Numbered from the stretch's first letter, positions 1 through 10,343 are shown. The stretch is 64,000 nt of DNA from Streptomyces sp. SS1-1 (GCF_008973465.1 NZ_WBXN01000004.1:744001-808000); one strand, 5' to 3'. Notes: generated from the letters alone by a model not told the origin. Numbers and translations: made by a program.

Positions 1-975
1 CTTGACGAAGCGCAGGTAGGGCGGGAGCAGCGCCTCGCAGTCGTCCATGATGAACACGCGCTTCACGTACAGCTGGACGCCGCGCTTGTAGTCGCGGGTG
101 AACAGGTCGTACGGGGCGTGCGACGGCAGGAACAGCAGGGCCTGGTACTCGAAGGTGCCCTCGGCCTGGAGGCGGATGGTCTCCAGTGGTTCGCGCCAGT
201 CGTGGCTGATGTGCTTGTACAGCTCGTGGTACTCGTCGTCGGTCACCTGGTCGCGCGAGCGCGCCCACAGGGCCTTCATCGAGTTCAGCGTCTCGGGCTC
301 GGGCGTCCCGTCGCCGTCGGCGCTCTCGGGGACCATCCGGATGGGCCAGGTGATGAAGTCCGAGTACCGCTTGACGATCTCCCGGATCGTCCACGGCGAG
401 GTGTAGTCGTGGAGCTGGTTCTCGGGGTCGGCGGGCTTCAGGTGCAGGGTGACGGAGGTGCCCTGCGGGGCGTCGTCGACGGTCTCCAGCGTGTACGTGG
501 CCTCGCCGCGCGACGACCAGCGGGTGCCCTGGGCCTCGCCGGCCCGCCGGGTCACCAGGGTCATCTCGTCGGCCACCATGAAACCGGAGTAGAAGCCGAC
601 GCCGAACTGGCCGATCAGCCCCTCGGCGCCCTTCTCGTCCTCGGCCTCCCGCAGCTCCTTCAGGAAGGTCGCGGTGCCGGAGTTGGCGATGGTCCCGATG
701 AGCCGCCCCACCTCGTCGTACGACATCCCGATGCCGTTGTCCCGCACGGTGAGGGTGCGGGCCTCCTTGTCGACGTCGATGTCGATGTGCAGGTCGGACA
801 CATCGGCGTCGAGCGTGTCGTCCCGCAGCTTCTCCAGGCGCAGCTTGTCGAGCGCATCGGAGGCGTTGGAGACGAGTTCGCGGAGGAAGACATCCTTGTT
901 CGAGTAGACCGAGTGGATCATCAGCTGGAGCAGCTGACGGGCCTCTACCTGGAACTCAAACGTCTCGGTCGGCAT
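1..975 (-). CDS. htpG: Hsp90-family chaperone HtpG (partial, C-terminus off window)
   Basis: ATP-dependent cytosolic chaperone. Only the first 325 residues are in the window; the reading frame stays open to the left edge. The start ATG at 975 gives [16 protein letters not shown]. The GHKL ATPase motifs are complete: [13 protein letters not shown] (about residues 32-44, catalytic E33 and Mg-binding N37), DNGIGM (79-84) and GQFGVGFYS (about 122-130), followed by the first part of the middle domain. Hsp90 proteins are usually 610-640 residues, so about half is missing because of the window edge, not because of truncation. It is followed on the right by a separate sortase unit transcribed in the same direction, with 105 bp between. 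Confidence 0.97.
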
Positions 976-1080
976 GGTTCGCGACTACCTCACAGGTTCG
1001 TTCACCGGATCTGACAGCAGTCACTGTAGGACACGAGGTCAGCGCGGGGAGCCGGACCGGCGGACGTCACCCGGGGCGGC

Positions 1081-1791
1081 TCAGACGAGGTGGGCGAAGA
1101 CGACGAGGTTGGCGGTGTAGTCCCTGACCTGACGGTCGTAGTCGCCCGCGCAGGTGATGAGGCGGACCTGGGCGTTCGGGGTGTCCTGGTAGACGCGGTC
1201 GCTCGGGAAGGTGTCCTTGTCGTAGGTCTCCGCGTCGTCGACCTCGAAGACGGCCGTGCGCCCGTCGGCGCGCAGCACCTCGAAGCGGTCGCCCTTCTTC
1301 AGCTGGTACAGCTCGGCGAAGACGGCGGCGGAGGTCGCCGTGTCGACGTGTCCGGCGATGATCGACGTCCCCCGCTCACCGGGCGAGGCGCCCTTCGCGT
1401 ACCAGCCGACGAGGTTGGTGTCGTGGGCGGGCGGGGGTTCCAGGCGTCCGCCGGAGCCGATGGCGAGATCGGTGAAGGGGGCGTCGACAGAGATCTTGGG
1501 GATGCGCAGCCGCACCGGGCGGGACCGGGCCAGGTGCTTGCCGCCGGGGCGCGCGTCGGGTCCGGCGGACTCGGACCGCGCGGGCTCGGAGGCGGCGGCG
1601 GGTGGGGCGTGGGGAGCGCTGACGCTCCCGCTCCCCTCGGTCCGCCCGCCGGTGAACACCGTGAAGAGGATGGTCGCGGCGATGGCGGTCCAGAAGACGA
1701 CGGCCACGCGTCGCGTCCGCCGCGAGTGCGGGGACGGGGCGTCGGGACCGGCCGGGTCGGGCTGGGGGACGGAGGGACGGCCGGCGTCCAT
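1081..1791 (-). CDS. Class F sortase
   Basis: Membrane-anchored transpeptidase expected to attach secreted proteins to the cell wall. The 236 residues hold a Pro-rich cytosolic start, one membrane segment (about 29-47) and a sortase domain with catalytic His148 in IIAGHVDT, Cys214 in RLITCAG and a likely Arg223. The single N-terminal anchor, short length and the ITCAG form of the active site fit the class F (actinobacterial) group. The ATG at 1791 has a GAGGTGG ribosome site. The gene lies 115 bp downstream of, and in the same direction as, a secreted protein with a hydrophobic, basic C-terminus (1907-2512), which is the obvious candidate substrate. Confidence 0.9.
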   Translation of the reverse strand: MDAGRPSVPQPDPAGPDAPSPHSRRTRRVAVVFWTAIAATILFTVFTGGRTEGSGSVSAPHAPPAAASEPARSESAGPDARPGGKHLARSRPVRLRIPKISVDAPFTDLAIGSGGRLEPPPAHDTNLVGWYAKGASPGERGTSIIAGHVDTATSAAVFAELYQLKKGDRFEVLRADGRTAVFEVDDAETYDKDTFPSDRVYQDTPNAQVRLITCAGDYDRQVRDYTANLVVFAHLV

Positions 1792-1906
1792 CGGGAAACC
1801 ACCTCACTGGGACGGGGCAGCGGACTGGCGGGGGGGAAGGGCGGGGCCGCCGCGACGCGCGGGGCACGTGCGGCGGCCTCGACGGCCTGCTCGGACCGGG
1901 GGTGGC

Positions 1907-2512
1907 TCAGGCCACGGACCCGGCCTTCCTGCGACGCATCGCGTACATGCCGGCGCCCGCGACACCGAGGACGGCCAGACCGGCGGTCGTCACACCCGGG
2001 GCGGCGAGGCCGCCGCCGCCGGTGTGCATGCCGCCACGCGGCTTGTCGTGGTCACCGCCGCCGCCCCACGACTCCTCGTGGTCGCCGCCCCAGGAGTCGT
2101 TCCCGTGGCCACCGCCGCCCCAGTCGCCCTTCTCCTCGGACTTCCAGTCCTTGCCGTGGTCTTCCTTGTTCCGGTAGGTGTCCGGGTCGTGCTTGGGGTT
2201 GTCGCCGCCCCAGTCGCCGCCGTTCATGACGGAGCTGAGCGCTCCGCCACCGGTGTGGACCCCGCCGCGCGGCCCGTCGTGCTTGCCCTCCTTGTCGTGC
2301 TCCTTGCTGTAGGACTGGTCGTGGTCGTCGGACTTCCCGTGCTCGGACTTCCCGTGGTCGGACTTCCCGTGGTCCTCGGACTTGTGCTCCTTGCTGTGGG
2401 ACGTGTCGTCGTTGTTGTCCCAGTCACCGGTGGTGACGGCGTGAGCGGCGGGTGCGATCGCCAGCGCGGCCGTGGCCGTCGCGGTGGCGAGCAGCATGCG
2501 AACAGGGCGCAT
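1907..2512 (-). CDS. Secreted Asp/His/Lys-rich protein, candidate sortase substrate
   Basis: 201 residues. A signal peptide is visible (basic start, then Ala-rich core ending APAAHA near residue 25). The mature part is very hydrophilic, with runs of DHGKSEHGKSDDHD type and many Gly, Asp, His and Trp. The C-terminus has a hydrophobic segment (about 172-192) and a RRRK tail, the layout of a cell-wall sorting signal. There is no LPxTG or LAxTG. Instead the motif PRGG-(V/M)-HTGGG-(A/G)L occurs twice, once mid-protein and once just before the hydrophobic segment. The ATG at 2512 has a strong GGGAGGAA site. No function is recognised; a surface or hydration role is only a guess from composition. Confidence 0.8.
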   Translation of the reverse strand: MRPVRMLLATATATAALAIAPAAHAVTTGDWDNNDDTSHSKEHKSEDHGKSDHGKSEHGKSDDHDQSYSKEHDKEGKHDGPRGGVHTGGGALSSVMNGGDWGGDNPKHDPDTYRNKEDHGKDWKSEEKGDWGGGGHGNDSWGGDHEESWGGGGDHDKPRGGMHTGGGGLAAPGVTTAGLAVLGVAGAGMYAMRRRKAGSVA

Positions 2513-2824
2513 AGGTGGTTCCTCCCGTCACGGCCTGGGCGGCTGACGCTTCATCACCACTGGAGCCAGGCCTTGACGTGATCCACCGTCAGCCATGTCC
2601 ACCGAGGGCACCATTCGAAGCGATCACATGGGTTAAGCGCACACCCTGACGGCCGTACGACCGGCCGCCCGCACCCCTGTGACCAGCGGCATCCCACGCT
2701 GCGTGTTTGGATCACCCGGAAGTGGTGAGACGCGGGGGATGCCGAAGCACAGCCACCGTCCCGTCCTGCCTCCGAGAGCATCGTCGCCCCGGCCGGGGTC
2801 CGCGCGCGCCGTCCGGGAGGCGGT
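2513..2824. other. 312-bp divergent intergenic region
   Basis: Separates the secreted-protein/sortase unit (leftward) from the acyltransferase (rightward), so it should hold at least two outward promoters. I see no convincing -10/-35 pair. There is no open frame with a ribosome site that continues a known protein, and no repeat or RNA fold stands out. Confidence 0.5.
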
Positions 2825-3925
2825 GTGGTGAGCCAGGCCACCGCAACCGCTCCCGACCGTGCCGCACCGCCGCGACCTGCGGTTTCCCGGGAGCGGGACG
2901 CGTTCTTCGACAACGCCAAGTACGCGGCGATCGTGCTGGTCGCGGTGGGGCACGCGTGGGAGCCGCTACGGGACGGCAGCCGGACCGTCAGCGCGCTGTA
3001 CATGCTCGTGTACGCGTTCCACATGCCGGCCTTCATCATCATCTCGGGCTATTTCTCGCGAAGCTTTGAAGCCCGTCCGGAGCAGCTGAAGCGGCTGGTC
3101 ACGGGGCTGCTCGTGCCGTACGTGGTCTTCGAGACGGCCTACACGTTCTTCACCCGGTGGACGGACGGGGAGCCCGGCCGGCCGATCAGCCTGCTGGACC
3201 CCCTGTATCTGACGTGGTTCCTGGCGGCGCTGTTCGTGTGGCGGCTCACGGCGCCGTTGTGGCGGCGGCTGCGGTACGCCGTTCCGGTGGCGCTCGGCGT
3301 GGCGATGCTGGCCACGCTGTCGTCGTCGATCGGCGACGACCTGGATCTGCAGCGTGTCCTGCAGTTCCTGCCGTACTTCGTGGTGGGGCTGCTGCTGCGG
3401 CCGGAGCACTTCGGGTGGGTGCGGCGGCGTGCGGTGCGGATGGCCGCGGTGCCCGTGTTCGCGGGCGCGCTGGTGGTGGCGTACTGGGCACAGCCGCGGA
3501 TGGCCGGCGGCTGGTTCTACCACCGGGACAGCGCCGAGGAGCTGGGCGCGCCGGCGTGGGCCGGGCTGGTGATGACGCCGGTGATGTTCGTCTGCTCGCT
3601 GGTGCTGTTGGCCGCTTTCCTGTCCTGGGTGCCGGGGCGGCGGATGTGGTGCACGGTGCTGGGCACGGGCACCCTGTTCGGCTATCTGCTGCACGGGTTC
3701 GTCGCGCAGGCGGCCGGGCACTTCGGCTGGTACGACCCGGCGTGGGTCCAGGCGCCGCTGGGGGCGGTGGTCGTGACCGCCGTGGCGGCGACCGTGGTGA
3801 CGCTGCTGTGCACCCCTCCCGTGCGGCGCGCCCTGCGCTGGGTGGTGGAGCCGCGGATGGCGTGGCTGTTCCGGCGGGACGCGACGGAGCGGCACGGGGA
3901 CCGGGGCGCGCCCGCCCGCGGCTGA
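2825..3925 (+). CDS. Acyltransferase family 3 membrane protein
   Basis: Integral membrane O-acyltransferase of the OafA/YrhL/fucose-4-O-acetylase type, which move acyl groups from CoA to sugars or polyketides on the membrane. In the 366 residues the family hallmark is the early FFDNAKYAAIVLVAVGHAW segment with His43, followed by an FHMPAFIIISGYF motif and about ten hydrophobic helices. The C-terminus is basic and cytosolic. The start is GTG at 2825; a second GTG follows immediately. It ends 12 bp from the convergent TetR gene. The acceptor substrate cannot be told from the sequence. Confidence 0.85.
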   Translation: MVSQATATAPDRAAPPRPAVSRERDAFFDNAKYAAIVLVAVGHAWEPLRDGSRTVSALYMLVYAFHMPAFIIISGYFSRSFEARPEQLKRLVTGLLVPYVVFETAYTFFTRWTDGEPGRPISLLDPLYLTWFLAALFVWRLTAPLWRRLRYAVPVALGVAMLATLSSSIGDDLDLQRVLQFLPYFVVGLLLRPEHFGWVRRRAVRMAAVPVFAGALVVAYWAQPRMAGGWFYHRDSAEELGAPAWAGLVMTPVMFVCSLVLLAAFLSWVPGRRMWCTVLGTGTLFGYLLHGFVAQAAGHFGWYDPAWVQAPLGAVVVTAVAATVVTLLCTPPVRRALRWVVEPRMAWLFRRDATERHGDRGAPARG

Positions 3926-3936
3926 GCCGTACGGGG

Positions 3937-4533
3937 TCAGGGCTCGCGCACCAGGGACGCGACGTGGGCGGTGACCGTGTCGAGGATGCCGGTCCAGGCC
4001 GCGTCGTCGCCGAGCACCAGGTAGTTGAGGGTCAGGCCGTCGGTCATCGCCGCCAGATAGCGGGCGAGGACCGGGACGGGGACCCGCAGGCGCAGGCCCA
4101 TCGTGTCGTGCAGCTGGTCGATCAGCTCGGTGTAGGTGGCGGCGTACAGCTCGTACTGGTGCCGGGCCAGATGCTCGAAGCCGGGCTGGCGCAGGGCGTA
4201 CTGGGTCAGCTCGTAGGTGAGCATGTGCTCGTCCGGGTGGGCGCGGACGTGGTCCCAGTACGCCTGGAAGCCCGCGCGGACGGTGTCCTCGAGGGTCGCG
4301 CGGGGGCGCAGGGCCTCCTTCACCAGCCGCACGTAGTGGCCGGTGATGGTGGTGATGACGGACTCGATCAGCTCCTGCTTGGAGTCGAAGCAGTAGTGGA
4401 AGACGCTCAGCGAGACACCCGCCTCGGCGGCGATGGACCGGGTCGTCGTCCGGGGGACGCCGTCCCGGGCCATCGCTCTGATCGCCGCCTCGGTGAGCTG
4501 TCGCCGCCGCTCCGCGGACGGCAGTCGTGCCAT
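3937..4533 (-). CDS. TetR-family transcriptional regulator
   Basis: 198 residues. The N-terminal helix-turn-helix is clear (TRSIAAEAGVSLSVFHYCF, about residues 29-47), preceded by the usual RRRQLTEAAIRAM helix. The rest is a TetR-type ligand domain with aromatic positions. The start at 4533 (MARLPSAERRRQ) is chosen because the DNA-binding domain begins there; the frame is open upstream but that extension has no family character. It lies 19 bp downstream of the M19-like secreted enzyme in the same direction, so the two are probably cotranscribed. The regulator may answer to that enzyme's substrate or product. Confidence 0.88.
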   Translation of the reverse strand: MARLPSAERRRQLTEAAIRAMARDGVPRTTTRSIAAEAGVSLSVFHYCFDSKQELIESVITTITGHYVRLVKEALRPRATLEDTVRAGFQAYWDHVRAHPDEHMLTYELTQYALRQPGFEHLARHQYELYAATYTELIDQLHDTMGLRLRVPVPVLARYLAAMTDGLTLNYLVLGDDAAWTGILDTVTAHVASLVREP

Positions 4534-4552
4534 GGAGACCCTCTCGTGGGTG

Positions 4553-6673
4553 TCAGCCGCTGTGGACGCCCACCTCGTACAGGGAGTAGCCCCAGTCGGT
4601 GCCCCGGTCCAGGCCCTGGACGCGGACGTAGCGGGCCGGTGTGCCGGCGAACTTCGCGGTGTCGAGGCCGCCGTCGCCGGACGTCGTGGACCAGGCGGTG
4701 CGCCAGGTGGTGCCGTCGGTGGACAGGTCGATGCGGTACGCCTTGCCGTACGCCCGCTCCCAGTCGAGGGTGACCCGTCCGACGAGCTGGGTGGAGCCGA
4801 GGTCGACGGTGAGCCACTGGTCGTCGTTCCAGTCGCTGGCCCAGCGGGTGCTCCCGTCGCCGTCGACGGCCCGGCCCGGCTGGTAGCTGGTGAACAGGCT
4901 CCACTCCGAGGAGCTGGCCGTCGCCTTCGCCCCGCGCGCGAGGTTCGTGCCGGCCGCGTGCCGCTCGGAGGCGGCCCAGGTGCCGAGATAGGACTCGGCA
5001 CCCCGGAACAGGTCGTCCACGGTGTCCTGGCCGCCGACGCGCCGGATGTCCTCGATCCAGTCCGGGACGAGCCCGTAGTGGGAGGCGCCGTCGGTGTTGA
5101 TGTCCCAGGTGCGCTCGCCGGTGGTCTGGCGGTCGATGACCGAGCCGCCGTCGACGCTGCGGAAGGGGTAGGTCACCTTGTTCGGGGCGTCCGCGCCGCG
5201 CGGGGCCGGCCAGCCGCCGACGCCGTTCATGTCGGTGCCGTAGCCGTAGCCGACGCCGTACTTGTCGCGCAGCGCCTCGGTGCGCTTCGCCTCGGCGACG
5301 AAGTGCTCGGAGCCGTTCATGTACTGGGCGGTGAAGCCCCCGAGACCGTAGACGCGCTCGGTCCACTCCCGGTCCATCCAGCTGTGCGAGGACACGATGC
5401 CGGGGTAGGACGCGGACTCGAAGATGTCGAGGACGCGGCCGGCGGACTTGACGCTCATGTGGTCGACCTCGAGCATCATCTTGCGTTTCATCATGCCCCG
5501 GACGGCGTATTCGCCGAGCGAGGTGAGCCCGCGGACGTTGCACTGCGCGTCCGCGCTGTACGAGGGCACGTCGGTGCCCGCCGGAAGCTTCTTCTCTGCC
5601 TCGGCGGCCGTCGCGTTGCCGATCGGGTTGTCGTGCTGCGGGCCGGTGCACTTCTCGGTCTTCCAGAACGTGCCGGTGGACAGGAACTGGCCGACGTTGA
5701 TGGCGGTGCCGAGGGTGCCGGAGTCGAAGCGGACGCCGCACAGGGCGTTGTCGAACTTGTGGCACAGGAACATGCTGCGCACGCCCAGCGCGTGGAGTTC
5801 GTCGAGGCCCTTGTCGATGTCCTCCTTGTCGCACTGCGCGATGTCGAGGATCTGCTTGCAGCCGAACGGCTCGGACGTCTCGACGCCGAGGACGACCGCG
5901 AGCTTGCCCTGCTGGATGACCTGGCGGGCCTGTGCGCTGTCGGTGACGATCCGGAACCAGCCCTTTCCGGGGCCGCCGTACATCCGGTCGATGTACGCCT
6001 GGAGGTCGTACGTCAGCTTGGCCTGCAGCCGGATGGACGTCATCTCGTCGCAGGAGCGGTCCTTGAAGAAGTACACGGAGCAGATCACGCCGTTGGTGAC
6101 GAGGTCGTTGACGAGGACGCGCTGGCCGCCGCGCCAGGCCCGTTCGATCCAGGCGTAGTAGTTCTGCTGGTGGGTCAGCGAGTCGTGGGCCGGCCAGTCC
6201 TTGAAGGTGGGCCAGCCGACGGGGTCGTGACGGCCGTCGCCGCCCTTGGTGATGAAGTCGAAGACGGCGAGCGAGCCGTCGGGGTAGTGCTCGGGGCAGT
6301 CCTTGAGGGCGTCCGCGACGCCCTTGTCGGAGAAGGGCTTGCCGCAGATCAGGCGTCCGCCGAAGGCCTCGTTGGCGAAGATGTGGTCGTGGGCGTCGAC
6401 GAAGCCGCGCACCTCGCCGCGGGCGTCGGTGCCGGTGAACGGCTCGCCGGTCACCCCGATGCCGGAGTCCGGTGCGGGCCGGGCCGTGGGGTTCCACCAG
6501 TCGGTGCCGGCCGCGGCGCTCGGCACGGGTCCGAGCGCGAGGGACAGCACGAGCAGGAGGAGCGACACGACGGTGACGTTCTTGCGTCTGCGGTACGGGC
6601 GTCCGGCACTGGTCACGGCCCACGTCCCTCGGTCGGCGACGGCACGAGGCCCCGTTGTCATGGCCTCGTTCAA
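4553..6673 (-). CDS. Secreted M19-like metallopeptidase with F5/8 type C (discoidin) domain
   Basis: 706 residues. A long basic start and one hydrophobic segment (about 34-55) form the secretion signal. The main domain carries the renal-dipeptidase (M19) metal-site pattern in order: VDAHDHI (95-97), GVETSEP (Glu265), VDHMS (His405), SSHSW (His430) and GTDMNGVGG (Asp481). It is much longer than a usual M19 enzyme (about 350-400), with Cys-rich insertions. Residues about 575-706 are a discoidin-type carbohydrate-binding domain (TSYQPGRAVDGDGSTRWAS, then VRVQGLDRG). Likely an extracellular amidohydrolase acting on a polymer-bound substrate. The start could be ATG 6673 or ATG 6661. The next gene downstream is the TetR regulator. 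Confidence 0.8.
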   Translation of the reverse strand: MNEAMTTGPRAVADRGTWAVTSAGRPYRRRKNVTVVSLLLLVLSLALGPVPSAAAGTDWWNPTARPAPDSGIGVTGEPFTGTDARGEVRGFVDAHDHIFANEAFGGRLICGKPFSDKGVADALKDCPEHYPDGSLAVFDFITKGGDGRHDPVGWPTFKDWPAHDSLTHQQNYYAWIERAWRGGQRVLVNDLVTNGVICSVYFFKDRSCDEMTSIRLQAKLTYDLQAYIDRMYGGPGKGWFRIVTDSAQARQVIQQGKLAVVLGVETSEPFGCKQILDIAQCDKEDIDKGLDELHALGVRSMFLCHKFDNALCGVRFDSGTLGTAINVGQFLSTGTFWKTEKCTGPQHDNPIGNATAAEAEKKLPAGTDVPSYSADAQCNVRGLTSLGEYAVRGMMKRKMMLEVDHMSVKSAGRVLDIFESASYPGIVSSHSWMDREWTERVYGLGGFTAQYMNGSEHFVAEAKRTEALRDKYGVGYGYGTDMNGVGGWPAPRGADAPNKVTYPFRSVDGGSVIDRQTTGERTWDINTDGASHYGLVPDWIEDIRRVGGQDTVDDLFRGAESYLGTWAASERHAAGTNLARGAKATASSSEWSLFTSYQPGRAVDGDGSTRWASDWNDDQWLTVDLGSTQLVGRVTLDWERAYGKAYRIDLSTDGTTWRTAWSTTSGDGGLDTAKFAGTPARYVRVQGLDRGTDWGYSLYEVGVHSG

Positions 6674-6732
6674 TGTGCGACGAGGATCGCGAGTACCGCC
6701 GAACGAGTCAAGAGTCCGGGACGGATGACCTA

Positions 6733-6742
6733 CTGACGTCAG
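6733..6742. promoter_or_regulatory. 10-bp palindrome CTGACGTCAG in divergent region
   Basis: Perfect palindrome between the leftward M19-like gene (start 6673) and the rightward GH5 gene (start 6858). It could be a regulator site shared by the two secreted enzymes. At 10 bp it could also be chance in GC-rich DNA. Confidence 0.3.
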
Positions 6743-6857
6743 CGACGGGGCTTCATCGGGTTCACCGGCGGCCGAACTACCCGGTGCCGTAAGGCCGTTC
6801 CTGCACTACCGTGGTCCCGTCGGGCAGGCGTGACACAGTCATGTCAAGGGCGGGAGG

Positions 6858-8786
6858 GTGGCCGTGCGCGGTTCCTTGGTGAGGGCGGCGTTCGCCGCGG
6901 TGCTCCTGATGGCTCCGGTCACGGTCGTACCCGAGGCGCGGGCGGCGGGGCCCGCCGCCGAGACGGCCGTCTCCCCCGCACCCGTCGCGGAGGACTGGAC
7001 GCCGCCGCTGAGCACCCGGGGCCGCTGGATCGTCGACGCGGACGGCGACCGCTTCAAGCTGCGCTCCGGCAACTGGCACGGGGCGAGCGGCACATGGAAC
7101 GGCTCGGGCGACATGGAGGACGACGCGAACCACCACGCCGGCGAGAACTCCGGCCGGATCCCGCTCGGTCTCGACCGCGCCCCGATGGCCGAGATCATCG
7201 CCGGTTTCCAGGAGATCGGCATCAACAGCGTGCGGCTGCCCTTCTCCAACGAGATGGTCCACGACACCCGCCCCGTGACGGACGACGCCGTCGCCGCCAA
7301 CCCCGGCCTGCGCGGGAAGACCCCGCTCCAGGTGTACGACGCGGTGGTGCGGGCGCTCACCGACGCCCGGCTCGCGGTGATCCTGAACAACCACACCAAC
7401 ACCACCCGGTGGTGCTGCGGGGTCGACGGCAACGAACGCTGGAACGCGAGCCGTTCGACGGCCGACTGGGAGGCGGACTGGCTGTTCATGGCCCGCCGGT
7501 ACCGGGACGACCCCCGGGTGGTCGGCGCCGACCTGTACAACGAGGTGCGCCGCTCGGTGTGGGACGACCCCAACTGGGGCCTCGGCGACGACCACGACTG
7601 GTTCGCCGCCTCCCAGCGGGTCGCCGACCGCATCCTCCTGGAGGCGAACCCGGACCTGCTGATCGTGGTCGAGGGCATCAACTGGACCGGCATCCCCGTC
7701 GACGGCTTCGCGCACGAGCGCCCCACCCTGGAACCCGCCCGGACCCTCTCGCACACGCTCGTCGACTCCGGCAAGCTCGTGTACTCGGCCCACTTCTACG
7801 ACTACACGGGCCCCCGGCACAGCGGCGCCACCGGCATCGGCGAGACCAGCGACCCCCGCTACCGCGACCTGAGCCCCGACGACCTCGTCGCCGTGCTGAA
7901 CCGCCAGGCCTTCTTCGTCTCCGCCGAGCAGGACCGGCACTTCACCGCCCCGCTCTGGATCAGCGAGTTCGGCGTCGGGGGCCGCGCGGAGACGGCCGCG
8001 AAACCGCGCGCCTGGTTCGAGAACTTCGTGGACCAACTGATCCGCACGGACGCCGACTTCGCCTTCTGGCCGCTCGTCGGCTGGCACCAGAACCGCGGCG
8101 GCAACGGCTGGGCCCTGCTCCACTGGGACGAGGCCGGGCACCGGATGGGGGTGTACGACGGCGACGACTGGCGTGCCCCGGCCTGGCGGCGGCTCGTCGA
8201 GGCGGCCGGCCGCACCGGGCCGGTGCCCCCGGCCGCCGAGTGGTCGCAACTCAGCCCCGATCACGGCGACTTCGTGCAGTCCCGGCGGATGCGCGCGCTG
8301 CCCGACTTCGACCCGGGTGCCCGCAAGGCCGTCTGTCCCGACGGACAGCGGCTGCTGGGCCTCGCCCACACCGGGAACCGCGGCCTGTGCTCCGACGTGA
8401 CCACGGGCGCCCTCGGCGGTCCGGCCCTCGGGCACGAGGTGGTCCGCGACGAACGGCACGTCCGGCCCGGCGGCGACTGGGCGTCCGGGTACACCAAACT
8501 CCAGTGCGCCGACGGGCAGTTCCTCGCCGGGTACAGCGTGCGCGGGGCGGCGGTCTCGGCCGCCCTGTGCGCGACCGCCCCGGCCGGCATGCTCGGCACC
8601 GGCGGCCGTACGGTCTGGTTCGACCGGGGGGACGCGCGCGGGACGGCGCCCAAGGGCGGCGACTTCGCGTACGGCCGTTACAAGGGGCAGTGCGCCGACG
8701 GCGAGTACGCGGCCGGGATCGCGTACACCGGCCGGATCGGCTCGGCGCGGACCCCGGACGCGCTGTACTGCCGTCCGCTGGCGTGA
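6858..8786 (+). CDS. Secreted glycoside hydrolase family 5 with C-terminal Cys-repeat module
   Basis: 642 residues with a signal peptide (MAVRGSLVRAAFAAVLLMAP, ending near 29). The catalytic domain (about 50-450) is GH5-like: DLYNEVR holds the Asn228-Glu229 acid/base pair, AHFYDY follows, and WISEFGVGG holds the nucleophile Glu370. It presumably hydrolyses a beta-linked polysaccharide outside the cell; cellulose, mannan and others cannot be separated here. Residues about 490-642 hold three units of the form CxDGQxLxGxxxxGxxxxLC, probably a disulphide-braced attachment module. GTG start at 6858, preceded by GGGCGGGAGG. It converges with lpdA, 20 bp away. Confidence 0.82.
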   Translation: MAVRGSLVRAAFAAVLLMAPVTVVPEARAAGPAAETAVSPAPVAEDWTPPLSTRGRWIVDADGDRFKLRSGNWHGASGTWNGSGDMEDDANHHAGENSGRIPLGLDRAPMAEIIAGFQEIGINSVRLPFSNEMVHDTRPVTDDAVAANPGLRGKTPLQVYDAVVRALTDARLAVILNNHTNTTRWCCGVDGNERWNASRSTADWEADWLFMARRYRDDPRVVGADLYNEVRRSVWDDPNWGLGDDHDWFAASQRVADRILLEANPDLLIVVEGINWTGIPVDGFAHERPTLEPARTLSHTLVDSGKLVYSAHFYDYTGPRHSGATGIGETSDPRYRDLSPDDLVAVLNRQAFFVSAEQDRHFTAPLWISEFGVGGRAETAAKPRAWFENFVDQLIRTDADFAFWPLVGWHQNRGGNGWALLHWDEAGHRMGVYDGDDWRAPAWRRLVEAAGRTGPVPPAAEWSQLSPDHGDFVQSRRMRALPDFDPGARKAVCPDGQRLLGLAHTGNRGLCSDVTTGALGGPALGHEVVRDERHVRPGGDWASGYTKLQCADGQFLAGYSVRGAAVSAALCATAPAGMLGTGGRTVWFDRGDARGTAPKGGDFAYGRYKGQCADGEYAAGIAYTGRIGSARTPDALYCRPLA

Positions 8787-8806
8787 CGCGAACGGTCCTG
8801 ACCGTC

Positions 8807-10219
<1,413 letters not shown>

Positions 10220-10323
10220 GGGGAGTTCCCTCCTGAGTGCCACCAACTGCTCCTGCCGGTGCCGGGCGCCGGGACGGCGGCCGGCTCCTTCCAGCATGAC
10301 CTCAGGCGCGCGGTTTCGCGGTG

Positions 10324-10343
10324 TCACCGTCACGTGACGGTGA
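10324..10343. promoter_or_regulatory. Perfect 20-bp palindrome TCACCGTCAC/GTGACGGTGA
   Basis: Uninterrupted 20-bp palindrome with a CACGTG centre. It lies 20 bp past the stop of the SCO2400-like gene and about 105 bp upstream of the lpdA start. Having no loop and no T-run, it looks like an operator rather than a terminator, probably for lpdA. The binding regulator is not identifiable. Confidence 0.5.

Noticed and set aside
1..975. htpG as a truncated gene
   Set aside because: The frame is open to the window edge; the missing part is simply outside the window.
2554..3042. Open frame of about 160 codons in the 2.5-2.8 kb gap
   Set aside because: It runs into the antisense of the acyltransferase gene, has no ribosome site and no recognisable domain.
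4407..6623. Long - strand frame overlapping the M19-like gene
   Set aside because: The other - strand frame holds signal peptide, metal site and discoidin domain; this one is Arg-rich shadow sequence.
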